39,317 nt of DNA, from the IMG/VR virus record IMGVR_UViG_3300030104_001243, positions 1 through 39,317 of that record. One strand, written 5' to 3'. Position numbers and translations under genes: made by a program. This DNA comes from a virus. This document shows, in pieces, positions 29,179 to 37,212 of the stretch. The first letter of the stretch is position 1, and every line of letters begins with the position of its first letter. The notes under the pieces were generated by a model. It saw nothing but the letters and a program-made list of their open reading frames with translations, made no database searches and was not told where the DNA came from.

Positions 29179-30744
29179 ATGGCAAGACTTAGACAACAAT
29201 ATTCGCAGAATTACGGTTCTTCTAGTAACATTAATACTGAGTTTGAGAACCTTGTTAGGTATTTAAACGCCGCCGAACTTGGTGAAAAAACTTTAGGAGA
29301 ACTCCTAGCAACACTCTTTGACTCTAGCGGTGTCTGGCAAGGCCCGATTGAAATGCGTAAAGACAGCAGTCTTGGCATACAATATCGTATCGGAACATAC
29401 ACAGATACAACGACAGGTTGGGTAACTATTGCTTCAATGGATGATCTTCGAGGTGCGGCTGGCTCGACTGCTGGTACTATCGGAGCACCAATCCTTTATT
29501 CCAGACAGGATGTGGCAACAACATCAGGGCAGACAGTCTTTGATTATGCTCACGATTCAACAGACGACCTTCTCGTATATGTAAATGGTGTCCTTAAAAG
29601 AGAAGGAAGTTCACACGATTACACAAAAAGCCACACAGCAGGTTCGGGTTCTGCTGGTGCAGTAACATTTAATTCGTCTCCTCATGCTTCAGGTGCGGTG
29701 GTTACAATCTATAAAGTCAGAGCGACCTCTGTTACTGGTTACACACGATCAGATACATTAACAACTGGCAACCAAGTACAGTTCGCTTTTGCTCACGATG
29801 AGGAAACTGTTCTCCAAGTATATAAGAATGGTATCTTGCAAAGAGAAGGTGGGTCAAACGACTACACAACCAGTCCACAAAACGACGTGGTTACATTCAC
29901 AAGCACAGTAGCCTCTGGAAATTTAATATCTATCATTACTGTTGAGAACACTTCTACTACTACTGTTACTGGCATTATGATGGAGCAAGATTTTGTTAAT
30001 ACTGCCACTGGCTTAATTGACTTTACAAAGTTAGCGATAGACAACAATGAAATCCCACAGGCGAAAGTAGCGAGCCTTGCTACAGATCTAAGTGCAAAAG
30101 CAAAGATAACTACAGCAAGCTCTACACCATCAAGCCCTGCGGCAGGGAACTTATGGCTCGACACAAGCTCGACACCTAATATCCTAAAGTTTTACACTGG
30201 CACACAATGGTTACAGACATCGCCAGACAGCACACTTCCAACATTTACCTCATCAGACGCAAGTAAGTATGTACGGGTGAATGGTGCAGGTACGGCTCTT
30301 GAATATGCTACTGTAGATTTATCGTCTGTACTTGCGACCTCGCAAAGAGGTGCGGCGAATGGCGTAGCATCACTTGACTCAACTGGGCTTTTACCAGCTT
30401 CACAACTTCCGTCTGCCCTAACGTCTGGCAATATGTACCTAAGTATAGCCTCGCCAACTAATACAACATACACAATAGAAAAATTCTGGAAAATGAAAAT
30501 CCAGATTACCGCTATTTCAGTAGCGACCACAGGAGGAACTATTGTTGTTCAGCCTCAAGTAAACGGGACACTGGCAGGGTCTGCTACATACACTGCAAAC
30601 TCGTCTGGCAGTGATACGACTTTAGGTACTGTTCTTGAGATTGACTGTAACACAGCCGCCAAGACAGTAGGTTTTACAACTACAAGTAACAGTTCTGCGG
30701 CAAACTTAGAGGTGGTTCTTGCGTACAACATTATGAGTTCATAG
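29179..30744 (+). CDS. second tail fibre protein
   Basis: 521 residues. Residues about 20-95 repeat the anchor domain of the 15151 fibre (YLNAAELGEKTLGELLATLF, then GIQYRIGTYTDTTTGWVTIA). Two tandem connector-like domains follow (about 110-190 and 192-260): FDYAHDSTDDLLVYVNGVLK and FAFAHDEETVLQVYKNGILQ. Then AAGNLWLDTSS...LKFYTGTQWLQTS and a beta-rich C terminus. It lies in the classical fibre position after the tail hub, so it may be the main fibre, with the 15151 cassette as an additional set. Confidence 0.85.
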   Translation: MARLRQQYSQNYGSSSNINTEFENLVRYLNAAELGEKTLGELLATLFDSSGVWQGPIEMRKDSSLGIQYRIGTYTDTTTGWVTIASMDDLRGAAGSTAGTIGAPILYSRQDVATTSGQTVFDYAHDSTDDLLVYVNGVLKREGSSHDYTKSHTAGSGSAGAVTFNSSPHASGAVVTIYKVRATSVTGYTRSDTLTTGNQVQFAFAHDEETVLQVYKNGILQREGGSNDYTTSPQNDVVTFTSTVASGNLISIITVENTSTTTVTGIMMEQDFVNTATGLIDFTKLAIDNNEIPQAKVASLATDLSAKAKITTASSTPSSPAAGNLWLDTSSTPNILKFYTGTQWLQTSPDSTLPTFTSSDASKYVRVNGAGTALEYATVDLSSVLATSQRGAANGVASLDSTGLLPASQLPSALTSGNMYLSIASPTNTTYTIEKFWKMKIQITAISVATTGGTIVVQPQVNGTLAGSATYTANSSGSDTTLGTVLEIDCNTAAKTVGFTTTSNSSAANLEVVLAYNIMSS

Positions 30745-30753
30745 GAGATTAAA

Positions 30754-33096
30754 ATGAATTGGCTAGAAAGTTTAGGATTAAAGTCAAGCGACGAGGACTG
30801 GGAAAGATTTTACAAAGATTGGGATAGGGTAAAGCAAGAAGTTCCTCAAGATCTAGCTTGGGCAGGTGAAAGGCTCAAGGACGTATACATAGACACTCCT
30901 AAAGAATGGCTCGAAAGTGGGACTAAACATACTTTAGACTTTACTGGAAATGTTGTTAAAAAACTTTTCGATCATATAGAGAATTGGGAAGAGTATGCAC
31001 AGAACCCACAACTGGGTTCAGCTTCTGCCACTCCGTCTGGAGATGAGTTACTCGTAAAGCCAGAGAAGATGGTTCAAGGGCAGAAGCATAACCTTGCCTA
31101 TATAACTGATGAAGAAGCTGAAATTTTAAAAGACTTTGGTGGTGCTGGCGTTGATAGTGATGACGATGGTGTCAAAGAATATTTTGTTTTAGATTGGCTT
31201 AATAATTTAGTGGGTGGGAATAACCCTGCTAATGAAGGTAAAAACTTTATTGGTGCAGACACATGGACGTATGGTGCTGACGATAAAGGTGAAGGGGGTT
31301 TTACTATGAGAACTCCTGAAGCGGCTAACAAATTAGATCCAGAACATCCAGACTATCTTTCAGACGCAGTGTATGAACAATACTTAAAAAATAATAAACC
31401 CGACGGATCTCAGAATGCTGGTAATACTAATCAAGCACCCACTGAACCCCCTGCACCAACTGTACCTTCTTTCGACCTCGGTAATTGGAACACAATGTAC
31501 GGAGACACGAGTTCAGCCGTAAGTGGGGCAGACATGTACTCATTTATGAACAATGGACTTGCTGACTCAAGAGGTAATATCAGTTCTGCTATAGGAGACT
31601 TGACTTCAGCATCAGGCGGTGAATGGTCTAATATGGATGCTATTAATGATTTGCTCGGCAAGTATCAAGGATTAGATACAACCCTGTCTGGTTTGCAAGG
31701 TCAGTACGATACAGCACTTACTGATACCAATGCACTAATTGACAACTACGAAAAAGGTTTAGCCAAATCACTTCTTGGAACAAGTGACTGGGATATGCAA
31801 GATGTCAACGCCGCAAGAGATCTTAGGACACAACTTCAAGGCTCAGACATAGACTTTGATTATGACACAGGTATAGACAGACGACTTACCGAAGGTCTGG
31901 GGTTAGCTGACGATTACCAGTCAGCATATAGTGACGCATTAGGAAATCTGAATACCATCATAGGGAACTATGACACAGCCGCCGAAGGTCTGGACACAAG
32001 TTTTAGGGGTATTGGATTTGGCGATCTTCTCAACAATGTTCGTGGTATGGACATGACTGGAGATACGGCAGGTTCTCGGAATACTTTAAATCAATACATC
32101 ACTGAAGCAGAAAGACTTGGGAATGCTACTGGTCTATCAGACAGTCAGATCGAAGCAATATTCCAAGACTCAGGAATAGGAGACAAGATAACCAATATCC
32201 AATCTGGCCTTAGTCAGACGGAAGCAGATAGAGCCGCCGAAGAATCCCGTATTGCGAGAGCACAGTCAGACGCATTGGCTGGTGCAAATACAGCATTCTC
32301 AAATATTGGTTCTTCAGGTTACTATAACAAGTCAATGCTCGACCAACTCCAGAACGCAATCACTCAGGGCCAAGGAACTTACGCAGACTTTTCTTCCCCA
32401 TTGGCCTATGATTTTACAAAGGCAACTAATCAATATGGTTCTGCTCAGACTGCACTTAATGATCTTCTGGCTCAAAGAAAAAGAAAACTTGATTCAATAG
32501 AGGGTGATCTTTCAGGAGCTTACAGTCCTCTTGCAGATTTAGATCTGTGGGAAGAAAGTGAAATGAATAAGATACTTGGAGGTATTGAAGACGTTGATTA
32601 CGACCTGGGATATTTTACAGGTGGAAGAGTGGGAGATATCTATTCGGATATGGATAGATATAAAAGAGATGTCACAAATAAGCTGGGCCAATTAGGTGAT
32701 TACCGTGAAGGTTTAGAAACAAGCTCTAAAAATCTTTACGACAGGTTAATGGGTGAAGATACGAACAGAGCAAACTATGATGCTTTCTTAGAAGAATTTG
32801 ATCCAATAAGGGCTGAGATAGATAAGTACACAGCATCTCAGGCGTATGATGAAAGAGGCGACATAACCGCAGAGCTTGCATCCCGTCTGGCTCAGATAGA
32901 GCAAGATGAATCAAATGTTGCCGCACGGACGGCAAGAGCTAATGCAGACAATAATGATTTTCAGTTTCAGGATTACAGATTGGTTGATCCACTTACATCC
33001 TTAAACAGAGGAGCTTTATATAGTGCAGATGAGGAAGAAGAGGAATTATTTAACAATCCAGCTTCGGCCTTCGCACAAAACATATTGAGGTATTAA
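30754..33096 (+). CDS. large internal virion (ejection) protein, 780 aa
   Basis: Starts MNWLESLGLKSSDEDWERFY. Acidic helical N terminus, a Pro-rich linker (APTEPPAPTVPS, about residue 230), then a long repetitive helical region with Gly/Asp/Ser-rich turns. The first of four large ORFs downstream of the fibre, the usual place of internal proteins ejected with the DNA. No enzymatic motif is visible. Confidence 0.72.
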   Translation: MNWLESLGLKSSDEDWERFYKDWDRVKQEVPQDLAWAGERLKDVYIDTPKEWLESGTKHTLDFTGNVVKKLFDHIENWEEYAQNPQLGSASATPSGDELLVKPEKMVQGQKHNLAYITDEEAEILKDFGGAGVDSDDDGVKEYFVLDWLNNLVGGNNPANEGKNFIGADTWTYGADDKGEGGFTMRTPEAANKLDPEHPDYLSDAVYEQYLKNNKPDGSQNAGNTNQAPTEPPAPTVPSFDLGNWNTMYGDTSSAVSGADMYSFMNNGLADSRGNISSAIGDLTSASGGEWSNMDAINDLLGKYQGLDTTLSGLQGQYDTALTDTNALIDNYEKGLAKSLLGTSDWDMQDVNAARDLRTQLQGSDIDFDYDTGIDRRLTEGLGLADDYQSAYSDALGNLNTIIGNYDTAAEGLDTSFRGIGFGDLLNNVRGMDMTGDTAGSRNTLNQYITEAERLGNATGLSDSQIEAIFQDSGIGDKITNIQSGLSQTEADRAAEESRIARAQSDALAGANTAFSNIGSSGYYNKSMLDQLQNAITQGQGTYADFSSPLAYDFTKATNQYGSAQTALNDLLAQRKRKLDSIEGDLSGAYSPLADLDLWEESEMNKILGGIEDVDYDLGYFTGGRVGDIYSDMDRYKRDVTNKLGQLGDYREGLETSSKNLYDRLMGEDTNRANYDAFLEEFDPIRAEIDKYTASQAYDERGDITAELASRLAQIEQDESNVAARTARANADNNDFQFQDYRLVDPLTSLNRGALYSADEEEEELFNNPASAFAQNILRY

Positions 33097-33097
33097 A

Positions 33098-34507
33098 ATG
33101 GTTTGGTCAGTTGTATTAAGTGGTCTTGGTATGCTCCAAGACATGTCTCGTGAAAACAAGGCACAAAGGAGATACGACTCTGCTGAAGCGTTCAATCGAG
33201 AAATGGCTCGTCAGTCAATGGATTGGATGGAGGAAGACAGAGCACGTTACAACAGACTTGATGACCTAAATCGTGGTATCCGTGGAGACGAGAGAGCATT
33301 CGCTGAACGAGAGTTAGGTGAATACAAATCCAGATTACTCAAGGAACGTGAGTTTGAGATTGAACGTATGCTTCAAATGGACAGGGAAGCCGCACGTCAA
33401 TACGCATTTAAGCTAGAACAGTATTTAAGAAATCAGGAAATAACTGGTCAAGAAAGAGAACGGGCTCTTCAGGAACTCGAAGATGCAAAGGCGATAGCCG
33501 CAGGTGAAAGAGACGAAGACCAACGAAGATTTGAAATGGCGAAGGCTCAAAAGGAAGTTGAAAGAGACTACCAGATCCAGCAGATAAATAATGCCAGAGT
33601 TGGATTCCAGCAAGAACGAAACGATATGTTACGTCAACGTAAGATGATTTCAGATCGCATTCAGGGTATGCAGACAGGTCTTGAGAATGTGTACGCTGGC
33701 TTACAAGATGTCCCAGAGGTAACACCAGTTACTCAGGCACGAATTGATGCAGAAGTGAACAAACGTACAGACCAATATATGGGAGACGTAGACCGTGCGG
33801 CTGACAGAGTTGCGTCTGTTGCTGAAGGTGGTCTGATAAACAGAGGCATGGACAACTCAACTCTGGCTAACTCGACCAGAGGGGACATAGCTTCACGTCT
33901 TGCAGACGAATATCAGAACGCTCGGTTCAGGGCGTATGATGACGCTATGAAGTATATTGGTGGTCAGCAGAATATTGAGAATACAGACATAAACCAAATC
34001 TTAGCTTCAAGACAAAGTCAGCTTGGTCAGTACGGAGAGACTATGAGTGCAGGGCTATCACAAATGGCTAACCTTCCAGACGCTCCGTCTGCTATGGGTT
34101 ATATGAATTATATGCCAGCCTCTTCTATTTACGACAGAGGTGTCGGATCTTCTGCTAATGCGTTCCAAGACAAGTATGGTCTGAGAAGCGGAATAAGCAG
34201 TGGCTACACAGACCTTGGTTCACATCTTTCTTCCCTAACAGGGGTAAATACAAGCGGTGCGGCAAGTGCAGGTCTAAATCTCGGAACTGGAATTTACGAC
34301 TATTCACCACAAAATTGGTCAGACCCAAGCTCCTATTCTGGAAACATATTAACCTCTGCGAATGACAGGTATAATAAAGCCATAAAAGAAGGAAAAGAAT
34401 CTGGAGGAACATTCGGTAAAGCATTCTTAGATTGGAATTATGGTACGGGAGAATATTCAGATATGACACCTAAGTACACCGTTCAAGATCTTTTTAATTG
34501 GAGTTAA
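33098..34507 (+). CDS. internal virion protein with long coiled coil, 469 aa
   Basis: Residues about 15-210 are a nearly continuous, highly charged helix (AERELGEYKSRLLKEREFEI, ITGQERERALQELEDAKAIA), followed by a Gly/Ser-rich region with helices and an aromatic C terminus. It begins 2 nt after the upstream stop. Probably part of the internal or trans-envelope channel proteins ejected at infection. Confidence 0.72.
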   Translation: MVWSVVLSGLGMLQDMSRENKAQRRYDSAEAFNREMARQSMDWMEEDRARYNRLDDLNRGIRGDERAFAERELGEYKSRLLKEREFEIERMLQMDREAARQYAFKLEQYLRNQEITGQERERALQELEDAKAIAAGERDEDQRRFEMAKAQKEVERDYQIQQINNARVGFQQERNDMLRQRKMISDRIQGMQTGLENVYAGLQDVPEVTPVTQARIDAEVNKRTDQYMGDVDRAADRVASVAEGGLINRGMDNSTLANSTRGDIASRLADEYQNARFRAYDDAMKYIGGQQNIENTDINQILASRQSQLGQYGETMSAGLSQMANLPDAPSAMGYMNYMPASSIYDRGVGSSANAFQDKYGLRSGISSGYTDLGSHLSSLTGVNTSGAASAGLNLGTGIYDYSPQNWSDPSSYSGNILTSANDRYNKAIKEGKESGGTFGKAFLDWNYGTGEYSDMTPKYTVQDLFNWS

Positions 34508-34510
34508 TTA

Positions 34511-37147
34511 ATGAGTATATTTTCAGCAATATCACAGGGGATGCAAGACCAAAAAGAGTTCAGGCATGGACAAAGACAACAGATGGCAGAAGCATTTGCT
34601 GACTACAAAGCGGCTAACCCTTATGCAACTGCCGCAGATTTCCAAAGTTTTATCGACTCATATTCTGGTGGAAACAATTACATCTCAGGTGGAGCACCAT
34701 CTGCAAGTGTTCGTAACAGGATAGCGGCAGAAAATCTTAGGCAAAAAGAAATAGCAGACAGAACCCGTCTTCTTGGAGAGATGGAAGATATGCGAAGAAT
34801 TAGTGATTTGTTTAGCTCTGATATAGACAACGCCTTGTTAAACGCACCAATAGGTAAAGACGGAACGATAGAATTTAACAAAGCATACGAAACTTTCATA
34901 GAAAATAATCCAAAGTTTGACAAGCTGGGGTTTGATATCAAGGGCCAATTTAACCAAACGAGATTTGATAAATTAAAGCAATCACGAATTGCGGCAAACT
35001 ATGAAAATGCCATGAAGTTTATTAACAATGCAAAAGACCCGAATGATATAAATGTCAGTATGTTTGCGGATATGTATGGCCTTAGTGATGGGATTGCAAG
35101 CGAGGTGTTAAACCAAGCAACAGTACAATGGAAAGAAGAACAGCAAGTAAAGAAAGACAATTTTAATACTACTGTCAATGCCAGAGTAAGAGAACTTGCA
35201 AAAGATGCTACGATAACTCCAGATAATCTTTTAGCCACATTAGAAAGTGAATTTGGGGGCAACCCATTATGGGATAAAACTGATACAGAATTTATTGGGG
35301 GTGTAGTTAAAGAAGGTGAAAATCTTTTAGCAAAAGCAAAAGACGCACGGTTCAAAGCCTTACTGACAGAAGCACAAGGCGAAGCAAGAAGTTTAGAGAG
35401 TATATACTCTGCACAGGGACAGGACGTATCACAAATCGAGAAAGATCTAAGGAGTAAATACAATTACCTTTTACAATCGGAAGACAAGGACTTCTTTGAT
35501 AGATTGTTTGCAGACCGTGACTGGCTAGATATGATTGTGAATAGAGCGACAAATACCCAATCGGTTGCCACACAAAATCGTCAAGATTCAGCAAGGCAAT
35601 TTGCTTACCAAGCTGTCCAAGAAGCTATCATTCGAGGAGATGATCCTTCTACTCTTCTTGCAACCGCACGGTCAAAATTGCCAGAAGAGTTTAAAGACAT
35701 ACTTGGCGTTGGCTCTGCTGGGATACCAGAAGATCTGGCGGCAATGATTACTGATGCTACAGAAAAATACGACTTAAAGGTCGATAAAGAACGGTCTAAC
35801 GAGTTACAGGAAATGAGGACTGAACTAATGTCTGACCAGAACTATAAACTCATATTAGGAAATCTTATGGCTCGTGGTGTTGAGGGAGCAAAAAAATCTG
35901 TTGAAGATATTATTGGAAGCCAGCTAACAGGAGAATACTGGCTTTCTGAAGAAGGTCAGTTAGAAAAATCAAAATGGATTGATAGCTACCTCAAAGGTTT
36001 TATTGGCACAGAGCAAGCTAATATGGATGTAAGTAGAGAGCAGTGGATTGAAACCACTAACAAAAGAGAGAAAGAACTTATTACTTCTGCCATATCCAAT
36101 AACCTCAAAGAAGCTGAAAGCCTCTTCACTGGCCCTAATGCAAAGACACTTGCTGGTGGTCAGGCGTTGATGCCAACAATAGTTCCAATGCTTGCAAAAG
36201 ACTTTTACTTTGATGACCGAACCAAAACACTACTGGTAGACTTTGCTAATAGCGATATTGTGCAAAACACTGAAAACCTTACAGCAGAAGCCGCCAAGAT
36301 TATGGCTCGCAACTGGTTGGTAGAAAACGGGGCAGTCACTTGGGCAGACGCACAAAGTCAGATTACCAGTGCTCACGACTCTAATCCAATGCAGAGAACA
36401 AGGTTCGCAGATTACAGTTCTGATTTAGAGAAACACATAACTTCAACGCAAGATGAGTTCGATAGTGCCGTTGATGAGATAAGTAGAAAAGAATATGAAA
36501 ATGTTAGCGAGATTGAATCTGCACTTCGAGTTTTAAAGGGTTTAAAATCTCAGTACAAGCTATTCACTTCTGAATTAAATAATCAGGTAGAGTACAACTA
36601 TGATACGAAATCTAAATGGTTAGATATCGAAGGGAAACTTTATGACCAAGATGCAATTAATTCTCTTCTTGAAGGGGCTTCAAACTATCTCTCAGGCGAA
36701 GATAGAATTGACCACCTTATAGACAGACTTGAAACACAAAGGTCTGAGGTAAGTAACAATTCGGATACTGGGCCTGATTCCAGAAACGTAGATTGGTATG
36801 AGAAGTATTATGACGAGAGTAAAACTGAAGGGTGGAACAGGACACAGAAGAGTCAAATGGAAACTGAGTTCGACCTAAAGATGTCTGGTTTTAGGAAAGA
36901 TCAAGCTCTAGGTGCTTCTTCATTATTCAAATCTTTTGATGAATGGAACTTAGGTAGATTTGATACTAGAGAAGGTATGGAGCAAAGGAAGCTACTTGAT
37001 AAAATTACAGGCAGTGCTGGTGTAGAAATATTCTTTAAGAAAAATCCAGAAATTTTTGATAAGTTTATTGAAGATCCAATGGCAACGATTGCTAACACTC
37101 CAGAACTCCAAAATTTAGCTAAAGCATTTGGGTATGAGAACCCTTAA
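34511..37147 (+). CDS. large internal virion protein, 878 aa
   Basis: Starts MSIFSAISQGMQDQKEFRHG; N-terminal 120 residues helical, then long, mainly helical regions rich in Glu, Lys and Asn with no recognisable enzyme motif. Its size and place match T7 gp15/gp16-like ejection proteins. The gene is more AT-rich than its neighbours and has only one CAGACG hexamer in 2.6 kb, so it may have a separate history. Confidence 0.72.
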   Translation: MSIFSAISQGMQDQKEFRHGQRQQMAEAFADYKAANPYATAADFQSFIDSYSGGNNYISGGAPSASVRNRIAAENLRQKEIADRTRLLGEMEDMRRISDLFSSDIDNALLNAPIGKDGTIEFNKAYETFIENNPKFDKLGFDIKGQFNQTRFDKLKQSRIAANYENAMKFINNAKDPNDINVSMFADMYGLSDGIASEVLNQATVQWKEEQQVKKDNFNTTVNARVRELAKDATITPDNLLATLESEFGGNPLWDKTDTEFIGGVVKEGENLLAKAKDARFKALLTEAQGEARSLESIYSAQGQDVSQIEKDLRSKYNYLLQSEDKDFFDRLFADRDWLDMIVNRATNTQSVATQNRQDSARQFAYQAVQEAIIRGDDPSTLLATARSKLPEEFKDILGVGSAGIPEDLAAMITDATEKYDLKVDKERSNELQEMRTELMSDQNYKLILGNLMARGVEGAKKSVEDIIGSQLTGEYWLSEEGQLEKSKWIDSYLKGFIGTEQANMDVSREQWIETTNKREKELITSAISNNLKEAESLFTGPNAKTLAGGQALMPTIVPMLAKDFYFDDRTKTLLVDFANSDIVQNTENLTAEAAKIMARNWLVENGAVTWADAQSQITSAHDSNPMQRTRFADYSSDLEKHITSTQDEFDSAVDEISRKEYENVSEIESALRVLKGLKSQYKLFTSELNNQVEYNYDTKSKWLDIEGKLYDQDAINSLLEGASNYLSGEDRIDHLIDRLETQRSEVSNNSDTGPDSRNVDWYEKYYDESKTEGWNRTQKSQMETEFDLKMSGFRKDQALGASSLFKSFDEWNLGRFDTREGMEQRKLLDKITGSAGVEIFFKKNPEIFDKFIEDPMATIANTPELQNLAKAFGYENP

Positions 37148-37169
37148 ATAAGGACGACCCACTCTTTTA

Positions 37170-37205
37170 ACTCCAGTATTCTGAGAATTATTCGGAAACT
37201 GGAGT
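37170..37205 (+). promoter_or_regulatory. 14-bp hairpin masking the ribosome-binding site of the last gene
   Basis: ACTCCAGT (37170-37177) pairs with ACTGGAGT (37198-37205) and TTCTGA (37179-37184) with TCGGAA (37192-37197), 14 bp with one bulge and a 7-nt loop. The GGAG at 37201-37204, 8 nt before the ATG at 37213, lies fully in the 3' arm. No T-run follows, so it is not a terminator. It could limit translation or be an RNase III site. Confidence 0.75.
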
Positions 37206-37212
37206 ACCGTAA

